In this document: positions 8,278 through 17,501 of the stretch, piece by piece
Numbering within the stretch: position 1 is the first letter of the stretch
Layout of the letters: each line of letters starts with the position of its first letter
Origin: Homoserinimonas sp044769865
GTDB taxonomy: Bacteria; Actinomycetota; Actinomycetes; Actinomycetales; Microbacteriaceae
Direction: 5' to 3'
DNA length: 64,000 nt
Assembly: GCF_044769865.1 (NCBI RefSeq)
Contig: NZ_JBIZWA010000002.1
Span: 124,001 to 188,000, forward strand
Notes under the pieces: generated by a model
What the model saw: the letters and a program-made list of their open reading frames with translations, nothing else
Databases searched by the model: none
Told to the model about the DNA's origin: nothing
Made by a program: the position numbers and the translations under genes

Positions 8278-9763
8278 CGCGCGTGTGCTGACGAACGCGC
8301 GCGTGGTGGGATCCGATCACGGCGACGCGGTCGATATCGCGATCAACAATGGACGCATTGCCGCGGTGTCGCCCGCGGGGGAGCAGGTGCCGGATGCCGG
8401 CGTCGAGGTCACGGATCTCGACGGGCGCTGGGTGGCACCCGGGCTGTGGGACAACCACATCCACATGAACCAGTGGGCGCTCGCAACGCACCGCCTCGAT
8501 GTCTCGTCCGCGATGTCGGCGCGCGAGGCAGCCGGCCTCGTCGCCGAGGCGCTCCGGAGTTCGCCACCCGCCCTCGACCACGATGGGCGCCCGCTCACCT
8601 TCGTCGCCAATGGCTTCCGCGACGGCGTGTGGCCGGATGCGCCGAACCTCGCAGACCTGGATGCGGCGAGCCCCAATATCCCCGTCGTGGTGGTGAGCTT
8701 CGACCTCCACGCGGTCTGGCTCAACACCCCCGCGCTCGAGCGCTACGGCCTCGCGGGACACCCGAGCGGACTGCTGCGGGAGGATCCGGCCTTCGAGATC
8801 GAACGACGCGTCAATGAGGTTCCCGACGCCGTGCTCGACGCCTGGGTCTCGGAAGCCGCTGCCGCGGCCGCGGCCCGCGGGGTCGTCGGGGTCGTCGACC
8901 TTGAGATGAGCTGGAGCATGGATGCCTGGCTGCGTCGACAGGCTGCCGGCGTGGACGCGCTCCGCGTCGAGTTCGGAATCTACACGCAAGACATCGACCG
9001 TGCGATCGGCATGGGCCTCCGTACGGGGCAGCGCGTCGGCGAGCTGCTGACGGTCGGGCGACACAAGATCCTCACCGACGGCTCGCTCGGCACCCGCACG
9101 GCCTACTGCCTCGACCCCTATCCCGGAGTTCCCGCCGACCAGCATCCGCACGGACTGTTGACGGTGCCGCCGGAGGAACTGCTGCCACTGCTGCGCCGTT
9201 CGTCGGATGCCGGCATCCTCGCGACCGTGCATGCGATCGGCGACCACGCCAATTCCCACGTGCTCGATGTCTTCGAGCAGCTTGGCGTGCGCGGGGGACG
9301 CGTCGAGCACGCGCAGTTGCTCGCCGAGGCTGATATCGCGAGGTTTGGGCGCCTGGGCATCGAGGCGAGCGTGCAGCCCGAGCACGCGATGGACGATCGG
9401 GACATCGCGGAGCGGCACTGGCATGGCCGCACGGAGCGCGCCTTCATGCTGCGTTCGCTCCTCGATGCGGGCGCGACGCTGCTGCTCGGTTCCGATGCGC
9501 CGGTTGCGCCCCTGGACCCGTGGGTGACGATGTCTGCCGCCGTCAGTCGCTCGCGGGATGGTCGGCTTCCGTGGCATCCGGAGCAGGCGATCACGACGGC
9601 TGAGGCACTCGCGTCGTCCGTGCGCTCATCCGTCGCCAGTAGCGAACCGGCAGATCTCGTTGTGACGGACGAGAACCCGCTCGAGGTGGAGGCGGTCTCG
9701 CTGCGCACGATGGCGGTCGCGGCAACCATGCTCGGCGGTCGCTGGACGTTCCTCGGCCTCTAG
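8270..9763 (+). CDS. Amidohydrolase superfamily protein (YtcJ-like)
   Basis: A 497-residue metal-dependent hydrolase of the amidohydrolase fold. The N-terminal 'GRWVAPGLWDNHIHMNQWAL' has the metal-binding HxH. Further ligands are probably His in 'ILATVHAIGDHANSH' and 'RVEHAQLL', and Asp in 'LLLGSDAPVAPLDPW'. The order and length fit YtcJ-like exoenzyme/amidohydrolases, whose substrates are mostly unknown (amides, cyclic ureas, formamides). Cytoplasmic, no signal. It overlaps the PaiB-like gene by 8 bases and converges on the large membrane protein 16 bases after its stop. Confidence 0.9.
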   Translation: MTSARVLTNARVVGSDHGDAVDIAINNGRIAAVSPAGEQVPDAGVEVTDLDGRWVAPGLWDNHIHMNQWALATHRLDVSSAMSAREAAGLVAEALRSSPPALDHDGRPLTFVANGFRDGVWPDAPNLADLDAASPNIPVVVVSFDLHAVWLNTPALERYGLAGHPSGLLREDPAFEIERRVNEVPDAVLDAWVSEAAAAAAARGVVGVVDLEMSWSMDAWLRRQAAGVDALRVEFGIYTQDIDRAIGMGLRTGQRVGELLTVGRHKILTDGSLGTRTAYCLDPYPGVPADQHPHGLLTVPPEELLPLLRRSSDAGILATVHAIGDHANSHVLDVFEQLGVRGGRVEHAQLLAEADIARFGRLGIEASVQPEHAMDDRDIAERHWHGRTERAFMLRSLLDAGATLLLGSDAPVAPLDPWVTMSAAVSRSRDGRLPWHPEQAITTAEALASSVRSSVASSEPADLVVTDENPLEVEAVSLRTMAVAATMLGGRWTFLGL

Positions 9764-9779
9764 CCTTGGCCGGCCTTCC

Positions 9780-12700
9780 TCAGCGCAGGGAGCCGATCCG
9801 CGTGACGATGCGCGCGACGTCCCGCACTCTCTGCTCGTAGCGGATCGCGAGGGCCAGGAGGATCGCGCCGCCGATTCCCGCCCAGACGTACCAGTCGGCC
9901 GCCTCGTAGACCGCTCGGATCTGCGGCGCGAAGGTGCGCAGCGCGTGCGCGAGGACGACGACCGTGCCGATCACGAAGGGCGCCTGCAGGCGGAACGCGA
10001 CGCCCGCGACGATCGTCAGCACCGCGACGACACCGAGCGCGACGAGTCGCCACACCTCCGGCTCGAAGAAGGTGGCAAGGAGGGTGGGAAGCAGCAGGAG
10101 CGCGATTCCCGGTCCGAGGTGGGGCCAACTGCGTGATTCCGGCACCCGGCGCAGGGTGATGGCGCCGCCCGCGATGAGTGCGAGCGCAATCGGGGCGCTG
10201 AGCAGTTCGACGTGGTCGACGGTCCAGCTGCCGAGCACCGCGACGAGCGCTGCAAGCGCGAGGCTCGTCCACGCGGTGACGACGCCGAGCGGGGGAGCGG
10301 TCCATTGCAGGGCAATCACGTGGAGGGCGCAGAGCGCGAACACGAGGACCAGGATGCGCAGCAGGGCGAGCCCGGCATCCGATTCATTCGCGGCCGCGAC
10401 TTCTGCGCCGACGGCCAGCACGATCGCTCCGCGGAATACCCAGTGTCCCGTCGTGCTCGCGATACGAGCTGGCCCGGTGGCCAGGTTGCTCCGAATCCGT
10501 GCAACGATGCTCCCGGCCACGGCGAGAGCGGCGACGCCGGGGAGCAGCCAGGCCTCCAACGGCTCGCCTTCGGTCAACGCCGTATCCGAACGGATGACCG
10601 TCACAATGACCGTCCCGATGAGGCCGACGGACGCGGCCGCCGCGGCCAACCGAGCCGTTGCGCCGACGGCGCTCCTCCGCGATACCAGGAGGCTTGCGCC
10701 GAGGAGCAAGGCCGCCGAGACGGTGAGTGTCAACACGGCGCGAAGCGTCTCGGCCACTGTGGGGGCCGCGGTGCTGAACGCGAGCGGGACGATGGCGAGC
10801 GCGAGGGCGAAGAGCAGCACCCAGGGCGAGACCCGCGCCGATCCACCGTCGGTCGAACGTGCTTCGCGACGCCGGATGAGCAGGGCGATGACAACAAGGC
10901 CGAGCGCGGGCGGCAACACGTAGGGTTCGGGCTGCACTACGTTGCCGGTGTCGAGTGCCCACCACAGGGCGGCCGTCGCGAACGCGAGCGCCACCCAGCC
11001 GAGATGGCGACGTCGCGACCGGGACCCCACAAGTCCGTCTGCACTCGTCGCTGCGAGGGCGATGGTGATTGCAGCCAGGGCGAGCACGATCCATCCGTCC
11101 TCGATTCGCCCTGACAGGGTGGCCAGGAACGGCGGGACGAAGGCGAGTGCGGCACCGACTTCGAGGGCCTGCCTGTTCGCTCGGCCGCCGGTGTCGTAGA
11201 GCGAGGTGTGGAGCAGGAGTGCCACGGCGGTCACGACTGCCGCCACGAGGGCGGGCGCGAAACTCGGCATCGGCCCGGATGGCAACCAGACGGTGGCTGC
11301 CACCGACAGTCCGAAGGCGAGGGTGGGCGCGACCGTGAGGGCGGCCGCGTACTGCTCCGTTGCTGCGCGGTAGTCCTTTCTCAGCGTCAGCCACGCGCAC
11401 GCTCCGGCGGCGATCAGCGCGAAGGAGGTCACCGTGAGCACGGGCAACGGCATGTCGGAACTCCACTGCGCTGCCACCGCTACGGAAGCGACGACCGCGG
11501 ATGCCAGGGCCGCCCAGAACACGCCGCGGGCCTCCGCGGACCTGACGGGCGTGCGGAACACAGCTGTGAGGAGGAACAGCCCCGCCGCGCCGGCAAGGGC
11601 GCCCACGGCTTCCGCCCCCGTGCCGCCCGCGAAGTGTTCGGCCGCTGCGGCTGCGGCAAGCACCACAACACCCGTCCCTGTCGTCGCGAGGGACACCCTC
11701 GTCAGCTCGGATTGCGCCGTGCGGAGCGTCAGGATGATCGCGGCGAGCGCCACGACGCTTGTGACGGGCCACGTCGAGTCGGAACCCCACCCTGCAAGCC
11801 ACGCGAGCCCGAGGCCACCGATCGCGGCGGTGGTGAAGCTTGCGCGCAGGTGAGGCCAGCGTCGTCGAAGCACGAGTCCTGCAGCTCCGAGGGCGATCCA
11901 GCCCGCGATCATGAGCCAGAGACTGGGCAGTACGGAAGGAAGCAGGAGGGCAGCGACGCTCGCGGTCACGCCCAGCACGGGCGCTACGCGGGCCAAGGAG
12001 CGGAGGACAGCTGCCGCCGCTACGGCTGCGAGCACGAGCGCGAGCGTCCCCGCCACGGCATCGAGTTCGGAGAGGAACCACACTCGGAGTTCGGAAGCAT
12101 CGCCCCGTGCGCCCAGGAGGGATTCGGCGACGGCTGCCGTCGTATTCGCGAGGGCGAGGGTCACGGCCGGCGCTGTCGCCAGAAGCGCGACGACCGCGGC
12201 CGTCCCGGCAGCCAGACGGAGCGGAACGCGATAGGCGGCATATTCCAGCCTCAAGAGCAGCGTCACGAGCAGCGCCGCAGCGAGCGTAGGAGCCGCGATG
12301 GTGAGGAGGGGGAGATCGCTCGTCTCCAACACGCGGAGGCCATACGCGGCACCCGCGAGTGCGAGCGCTCCTCCCGCGACAGCGCCAGAGAGGGCCGCTC
12401 CCACCCGGTCATACGAGCTGGCGGAGCGCACGTGGAGGACGGTGTGCAGCGCGGCCACTAGCGCGCTGCCCACGAGTGCGAGGCTCGCGCCCGCCGCGAG
12501 CTGCGGTGCCATGAGGAAGGAACTGGCTACAGCGGCGAGCAGCGCGGGAGCGCTTACGAGGGTGACGAGGAGCCGTTCAGGCTGCGCTGGGCGGCGGCCG
12601 TTGGCCGTTCGAAGCCAGGCCGTGTGTTGCACGATGCCCGAGAGCGCGGTGGCGATCGCGACCGCGAAGATGTCCGCGCCGGTCTCAAGGGAGGCAACGA

Positions 12701-13553
12701 GACTCGATGCCAGCACGGCGGTGCCGACTGGAATTGCGAGGTACCCAACGAGGCTCGCTGCGCGGAGACTCGAGAGGCGATGCCAGGTGATGAACGCGAC
12801 CCCGCTCGCGAGGAGCACGATTCCCCAGTACCGAGCGCCGTCGACCGAGGCAACACCGAAGAGGTCGTTCGCCCGGATGGCGAAGGCATCCAGGTAGGTG
12901 AGCACGAGGGCGAAGACGGCGACGGCTTCGCTGCTTGCGCTGAGCGATCGGCGTCGCAGGATGCCCGCGGTCACGAAGGCGGCCACCGTGACGCTCGCAA
13001 TGATGATCGAGCGCCAGACCAGCCCATAGTTGATGAAGGCGTACACCATGAAGAAGATGGCGAAGACCGACAGGAGCGAGATGCCCGTTACCAGCAGGGC
13101 CAGTTGCACACCTGAGCGGCGTGGGCCACGGGCTTCCGCTTCTCCGGTGCTCGGGGCCCGGTCACGCCCGCGGTTTCCGTCGGGGAACATCGACGGTGCC
13201 TGGGGCAACGGAGCATTCGGCTGTGCGGGCCCCGAGGGGACAGGCGCCTTGGCCTGGACGTGCGTCGGGGGCGCCGAAGTCAGGGGAGACGGTGTCGGTG
13301 CAACGGCCTCCCTCGCCGTCGCGCGCATTGTCGCGATGAGGGAGGCACGCTCGTCGAGCAGTTCCGCGGCTCGGAAGGAGAGCTCAGCAAGCTCGGCTGC
13401 GCGCTCGTGGGAGAGGTCAAGGCCGCAACGCTGACAGGTGGCGGATCGAAGTGAAGTGAAGCAGGACGGGCACTTCGTTGTGTCCTTCAGGGACGACGAA
13501 GCTGCCGACAAGTCCTGCGCGAGCGCGCCCTGATGCTGTTCTGTTGCTTCCAC
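9780..13553 (-). CDS. Very large polytopic membrane protein with N-terminal zinc ribbon
   Basis: 1257 residues. The cytoplasmic N-terminus has a four-Cys ribbon (C28, C31, C40, C43 in 'KCPSCFTSL' and 'CQRCGLDL'), a short charged helix, and a Pro/Ala-rich linker to about residue 150. From there to the end the chain is a long run of hydrophobic, Ala/Val/Leu-rich segments, perhaps 25-35 transmembrane helices. The architecture agrees with the family named after SCO7613 in actinobacteria, for which I know no function. The start is a GTG with GGAAGG about 6 bases upstream. A minus-strand TAGGGT at 13582-13587 may be its -10. No neighbour suggests a role; transport or cell-envelope work is only a guess. 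Confidence 0.85.
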   Translation of the reverse strand: MEATEQHQGALAQDLSAASSSLKDTTKCPSCFTSLRSATCQRCGLDLSHERAAELAELSFRAAELLDERASLIATMRATAREAVAPTPSPLTSAPPTHVQAKAPVPSGPAQPNAPLPQAPSMFPDGNRGRDRAPSTGEAEARGPRRSGVQLALLVTGISLLSVFAIFFMVYAFINYGLVWRSIIIASVTVAAFVTAGILRRRSLSASSEAVAVFALVLTYLDAFAIRANDLFGVASVDGARYWGIVLLASGVAFITWHRLSSLRAASLVGYLAIPVGTAVLASSLVASLETGADIFAVAIATALSGIVQHTAWLRTANGRRPAQPERLLVTLVSAPALLAAVASSFLMAPQLAAGASLALVGSALVAALHTVLHVRSASSYDRVGAALSGAVAGGALALAGAAYGLRVLETSDLPLLTIAAPTLAAALLVTLLLRLEYAAYRVPLRLAAGTAAVVALLATAPAVTLALANTTAAVAESLLGARGDASELRVWFLSELDAVAGTLALVLAAVAAAAVLRSLARVAPVLGVTASVAALLLPSVLPSLWLMIAGWIALGAAGLVLRRRWPHLRASFTTAAIGGLGLAWLAGWGSDSTWPVTSVVALAAIILTLRTAQSELTRVSLATTGTGVVVLAAAAAAEHFAGGTGAEAVGALAGAAGLFLLTAVFRTPVRSAEARGVFWAALASAVVASVAVAAQWSSDMPLPVLTVTSFALIAAGACAWLTLRKDYRAATEQYAAALTVAPTLAFGLSVAATVWLPSGPMPSFAPALVAAVVTAVALLLHTSLYDTGGRANRQALEVGAALAFVPPFLATLSGRIEDGWIVLALAAITIALAATSADGLVGSRSRRRHLGWVALAFATAALWWALDTGNVVQPEPYVLPPALGLVVIALLIRRREARSTDGGSARVSPWVLLFALALAIVPLAFSTAAPTVAETLRAVLTLTVSAALLLGASLLVSRRSAVGATARLAAAAASVGLIGTVIVTVIRSDTALTEGEPLEAWLLPGVAALAVAGSIVARIRSNLATGPARIASTTGHWVFRGAIVLAVGAEVAAANESDAGLALLRILVLVFALCALHVIALQWTAPPLGVVTAWTSLALAALVAVLGSWTVDHVELLSAPIALALIAGGAITLRRVPESRSWPHLGPGIALLLLPTLLATFFEPEVWRLVALGVVAVLTIVAGVAFRLQAPFVIGTVVVLAHALRTFAPQIRAVYEAADWYVWAGIGGAILLALAIRYEQRVRDVARIVTRIGSLR

Positions 13554-13665
13554 CTGATGCCTTCCGCCTCAACTGGTCTGACCCTAGCGGCGGGGAAAGG
13601 CCACGGCAGTGATCTCGACACGAATGTGGAGAACGTGCTGGAACCCCTGTGGTGGAGCAGCGGTA

Positions 13666-13854
13666 CTAGGGGCGCCCGACGAGCGGGGTGCGGTACGCCG
13701 AGGAGACCTGGATCTCGGGGCGGGGAGGCTGCACCTCATTGGTCCACATGAGGCCGTTCCACCAGCGGACCTGGGGAAGGCCGAGCGGGTCGTGGTACCA
13801 GCCAGCGGGAGCGGTCGAGGTGACGGCGCTGTCGAATGTTGCGGTAGAAGACAT
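13666..13854 (-). CDS. DUF2510 mini-protein
   Basis: 62 residues. The core 'PAGWYHDPLGLPQVRWWNGLMWTN' is the DUF2510 motif, a short Trp-rich module usually found at the N-terminus of actinobacterial membrane proteins; here it stands alone with no membrane segment. The ATG is supported by AGGAG 8-9 bases upstream on the minus strand. It might be a remnant of a larger gene or a free-standing adaptor. It is followed by the large membrane protein gene on the same strand, 112 bases on. Confidence 0.75.
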   Translation of the reverse strand: MSSTATFDSAVTSTAPAGWYHDPLGLPQVRWWNGLMWTNEVQPPRPEIQVSSAYRTPLVGRP

Positions 13855-14081
13855 CGGGTGACTCCTGAGTGCATTGCTCGGCAGGTTCGGGGCCTTGCCA
13901 AGCTCGGGTGGGGTAGCTCGATGCTAGCCCCCAGTAGGGGGGACATTGCAATATACGGCGGGGTACATTTTGCCCCGCGGACGGGGGCCACGATTTCGGG
14001 ACATCCACTCGCAGCCGCCTTTGAGCAAGCTGTGGTCGCCTGTGACCGGCACGCCGCCGGGCTGCCGGAAAGGAACGCCTG
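13855..14081. other. Divergent intergenic region before the glycosyltransferase locus
   Basis: No gene is seen. It contains short hairpins (CCCCC/GGGGG around AGTA at 13929-13942; GCGGGG/CCCCGC at 13958-13978) flanking an AT-richer patch near 13944-13956 that probably holds divergent promoters. AAGGA precedes the ATG at 14082. Confidence 0.4.
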
Positions 14082-14628
14082 ATGCAGCCGACGCTCGACG
14101 CCACCGCAGCCTCGACCCCTGGGTGGTCCGAGCGCGGGATTCGGGTTGCCTCGGTTCCGGCGAACCACGTCTATGTCAGGCACATCGCGCCGGGGGCGAG
14201 TCAGGATGCCGACCGTGACGCGCCTCCCCGATCCAGATCCCTCCGATCCCCGGCGATCGACCGTCTCGACTTGGTGGCCTCCCGTCATGCTCGATCCGGC
14301 CTGGGTGCGTGACGCCGAGGACGTTGACATCTTCCACGTGCACTTCGGCTTCGACTCGCGCTCGCCCGCTGCGCTTCGCGAGCTTGTCGCCGAACTGCGC
14401 CGCAGAGGCATCCCGCTCGTCTACACGGTGCACGACCTTCGCAATCCCCATCACGACACAACGACGGAGCATGACCACGCGGGCTTCGATCGCGAGTCGC
14501 TGGCGGCGGCGATCCGCCTCGCCTACGCGGAGCGCCCCGACTTCAGCGCGTCGCTGGAAGCGAGGCGGGAGCAGCGAACCATGCTGGCGCGGGAGCATGC
14601 GCGCATTTACTCGGAGCTCCTCTCATGA
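14082..14628 (+). pseudogene. Glycosyltransferase-like protein 1, frameshifted
   Basis: The N-terminus in one frame ('TPGWSERGIRVASVPANHVYVRHIAP', in parts) continues in the +1 frame as 'VTRLPDPDPSDP ... STWWPPVMLDPAWV', then 'DVDIFHVHFGFDSRSPAALRELVAELRRRGIPLVYTVHDLRNPHH', a GT-B type beginning. The shift lies between about 14199 and 14217; removing one C from GACCG restores a continuous reading. As read, translation from the ATG at 14082 stops at 14312. It overlaps the next gene by ATGA at 14625-14628. The intact protein would have about 182 residues. Either a recent mutation or a sequencing error. Confidence 0.7.
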
Positions 14629-15590
14629 GCGCAGCCCTTCGGGTGTGCCTCGTCGCATCGAGCCGCTATCCCGTCGCGGAGCCCTTCGCGGGCGGCCTCG
14701 AAGCCCACACTCATCTCCTGGCGCGCGAACTGATCGCCCGCGGCCACGAGGTCTGCATGTTCGCGGCACCCGGGTCCGACGATTCCCTCAACGTGCGCTT
14801 CCTCGACGTCGAGACGTTCACGCCGAGTGAAATGGCACGCCGGGATGCGAACGCCATGCCGGATGCCTGGATGAGGGAGCATCACGCCTACCTCGGGCTC
14901 ATGCTCAGGCTCGGCCGGGGAGAGTTCGGCCCCTTCGACGTCGTGCACAACAACAGCCTGCATCACCTCCCGGTCGCGCTTGCGGAGTTCGCCGGATGCC
15001 CAATCGTCACGACGCTCCACACGCCGCCCACCCCGTGGCTGGAGTCGGCCGCTGCGTTCGCGCGGGGTGACGCGTCGTTCACTGCGGTCAGTGCCCACAC
15101 CGCGCGGCAGTGGTCCCACGTGGTGGATGCGACCGTCGTGCACAACGGCGTCGACCTCACGCGCTGGGTTCCTGGACCGGGTGGGGGCGCCGCCATCTGG
15201 TTCGGCCGGATCGTGCCCGAGAAGGCGCCGCACCTTGCGGCAGCGGCGGCGAAGAAGGCTGGGCTCGCTCTCGATATCGTCGGGCCGCTGTCGGACCCCG
15301 ACTATTTCGCGGGCGAGATCGAGCCGCTGCTCGGCGGGCGCATCCGGTACGTGGGTCACCTGCGGCACGATGCACTCGCCTCCGCCATCGGGGCCGCGTC
15401 GGTCGCGGTTGCGACGCCTGAGTGGGACGAGCCGTACGGGTCTCGTCGTGGCAGAGGCGCTCGCCTGTGGAACCCCCGTCGCCGCGTTCGACCGTGGCGC
15501 GATCTCCGAAATCGTCGACGAGTCGAGCGGATGCCTCGCCCGACCGGGCGACATCGATTCGCTCGCTCACGCGATGCTCGCGGCGACCCG
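14625..15590 (+). pseudogene. GT4-type glycosyltransferase, frameshifted and 3'-truncated
   Basis: Starts 'LRVCLVASSRYPVAEPFAGGLEAHTHLLARELIARGHEV', a standard GT-B fold N-terminus of family GT4, and runs in frame to 'ATPEWDEPYG' (about residue 272). One extra base in GGG at 15438-15440 then shifts the frame; the proper sequel 'LVVAEALACGTPVAAFDRGAISEIVDE' (the donor-binding E-x7-E region) reads in the +1 frame. After 'LAHAMLAAT' the usual C-terminal helices are absent and the sequence passes directly into the next gene. The intact enzyme would transfer a sugar from an NDP- or GDP-sugar at the cytoplasmic side of the membrane. Non-functional if the sequence is right. Confidence 0.75.
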
Positions 15591-16543
15591 ATCTGCACCG
15601 CGCCCTCGCGATCTCGGCCGAGATGGATGAGCCCGTCACGGGGCTGTCATCGCTGGAGCGCCCTGACGAGTGGCGAGGCGAGTGGGTGCAGCTCGCGCGG
15701 GACGACGAAGGCGACAATCCGGCCGAAACGACCGCCGGCGGCGTGCTGCACTGGGCGCCGCTGCACGACGCCGGCCTGGCGGGCCGCATGACCGCCATCT
15801 CGGAATGGATCGGACGGTCGCATCCGCGGGCCGTCGTCGTCGATGTCTCGGTCGAGGTGGCGCTGCTCTGTCGCTTGCATGGCGTGCCGGTCGTGACGGT
15901 CGCGATGCCGGGGAAGCGCAGCGACCTTCCGCACTCGCTCGGGTATGCCTCGTCATCCGCCCTGATTGGCGCCTGGCCGGCGAGCGCGGAGGGCATCTTG
16001 AGCTCCGAAGCCGCAACAGTGAAGAAGGTGAGGCCCGTTGGTGGAATCTCGAGGTTCGCTGGCCGGCCGATCGCGGGAGAGCCAGATGAGAGGCGCGTGC
16101 TCGTGCTTCTCGGTCGGGGCGGCGACTCCGTCGATGCGTCCGCCCTTGAGGCGGCCCAACGTGAGACGCCTGATTGGCGCTGGCGGGTCGTGGGCGGCGA
16201 GGGGGGAGTGTGGGTCGATGACCCGTGGCAACTGATCTGCCGCGCGAGCGTCGTCGTGACCCACGCCGGCCAGAATTCGGTGGCGGATGTCGCGGCGGCC
16301 CGCCGGCCCGCCGTGATCCTGCCGCAGCGGCGACCCCACGACGAGCAGGCGGCCGCGGCGCGCGTGCTCGCTCGCGATGAATGGCCCGCCACCGTCATCC
16401 GGGAGTTCCCGAGCAGGGGCTGGAAGGAACTCCTCGCGGCCACCCAGCGGCTCGACGGCGAACTCTGGCGCGAATGGAACGACGGTTCGGGTGCGTCTCG
16501 CGCGGCTGAGGTCATCCGCTCAGCTGCCGGACTGGGAACGTGA
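15591..16543 (+). pseudogene. GT28/MurG-like glycosyltransferase lacking its N-terminus
   Basis: Readable from 'LHRALAISAEMDEPVTGLSSL' to 'AAEVIRSAAGLGT'. The C-terminal domain has 'VVVTHAGQNSVADVAAARRPAVILPQRRPHDEQ', typical of UGT/MurG-type GT-B enzymes. The middle has 'VVVDVSVEVALLCRLHGVPVVTVAMPG'. Relatives as I remember them begin with a short strand and an H-H-x-G-x-G-H loop directly before this point; that segment of about 20 residues and any start codon are missing. The open frame continues upstream only as a shadow of the GT4 gene. It overlaps the next gene by GTGA at 16540-16543. Confidence 0.7.
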
Positions 16544-17215
16544 CGCGCCAGGCCGTCGTGACGATCGCCCATGGGCGCCACGACCACCTCCGGATGCAGC
16601 ACCGCGGCATCGCCGCGGGCGATCGCCTTCCCGATGACCACATCGTCGTCGCGATGGACGATCCCGATCTGCTGCACTGGAGTCCTGGTGGCGCACCGGC
16701 ACCGCATGTTGTGCCCATCGCCCGCGACCCGCTCGGGCTTCCCCTCGCGGCCGCGCGCAACCTGGGCGCCGAGGTCGCCATCGCCCGTGGGGCCGACGTC
16801 GTCGTGTTCCTCGACGTGGACTGCATCCCTGGCCCCGAGCTCATGTCGGCGTATCTCACGGCGGCCCTCAACCGCGAGACGCGCAACGACCTCCTGTGCG
16901 GCGAAGGTGGCCGCGGAGCGAGGCATCGAGATCGCGTGGCTCGGCGCAGCGCGCGCCTATCACCAGCACCACGCGGTGGAATCCCCTCCCGTGCGCCACC
17001 TCGAGGACATCCTCCGCAACGGGGCGATCTACGCCGAGCGCTGGGGGGAATGGCCCATGGAGGGCTGGTTCGAAGGCTTCGAGTGTCTCGGGCTCGTCGA
17101 ACGAGACGGGAGGGGGTGGCGAGCCACTTCGAAGGAGGTCGACGCGCCGGCGAACCATCGCTTTATTGGAGGGGATGACGGGAATCGAACCCGCGTAATC
17201 AGTTTGGAAGACTGA
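16540..17215 (+). pseudogene. GT2-type glycosyltransferase with internal deletion and frameshift
   Basis: The N-terminal part ('AVVTIAHGRHDHLR', 'PLGLPLAAARNLGAEVAIARGADVVVFLDVDCIPGPEL') is a GT-A nucleotide-sugar domain with its DVD metal motif. At 'NDLLCG' (about 16900) the frame changes and the sequence jumps to 'AAERGIEIAWLGAARAYHQHH', which in relatives sits roughly 100 residues further on, after an acceptor-site 'ED' motif that is absent here. The C-terminus 'LEDILRNGAIYAERWGEWPMEGW' is intact, but no stop occurs before the antisense tRNA-Gly, where the frame ends at 17215. GTG start with a 4-base overlap to the preceding gene. Confidence 0.7.
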
Positions 17216-17240
17216 GGCTCTACCATTGAGCTACATCCCC
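17167..17240 (-). tRNA. tRNA-Gly (anticodon TCC)
   Basis: On the minus strand the acceptor stem GGGGATG pairs with CATCCCC, the anticodon stem-loop is CAGTC-TTCCAAA-type with anticodon TCC, and the T arm reads GCGGGTTCGATTCCCGT. Discriminator T and an encoded CCA (17167-17169) follow. Its complement is read through by the GT2 remnant. Confidence 0.95.
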
Positions 17241-17332
17241 GCGGCCCCCGGTAATCCGGGTGCGCCCAGCAATACTAATACATCCGCGTCGGCGTATTTG
17301 TGCCCCTGTGCGTCGGCAGGGACACCGTCGGC

Positions 17333-17338
17333 TAGACT
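17333..17338 (+). promoter_or_regulatory. -10 box of tRNA-Pro
   Basis: TAGACT preceded by GGC, about 35 bases before the mature tRNA 5' end. The -35 is not obvious. Confidence 0.4.
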
Positions 17339-17373
17339 TGCCGAGGCCCTTTTGTGGGATGCCGGCATTATCC

Positions 17374-17447
17374 CGGGGCGTAGCTCAGGTTGGTAGAGCG
17401 CTCGGTTTGGGACCGAGAGGTCGCAGGTTCAAATCCTGTCGCCCCGA
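17374..17447 (+). tRNA. tRNA-Pro (anticodon TGG)
   Basis: Acceptor stem CGGGGCG pairs with CGCCCCG; the anticodon arm CTCGG-TTTGGGA-CCGAG gives anticodon TGG; T arm GCAGGTTCAAATCCTGT. The discriminator is A and CCA is not encoded. It lies 54 bases before tig. Confidence 0.95.
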
Positions 17448-17501
17448 CACATTTCCCAGTTTCCACTCGTCGACAATGAACACCCAGGAGAAAGCAGCAA
17501 C

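Noticed and set aside
17185..17215. Peptide tail GDDGNRTRV at the end of the GT2 frame
   Set aside because: It is the translation of antisense tRNA-Gly, a well-known annotation artefact, not protein similarity.
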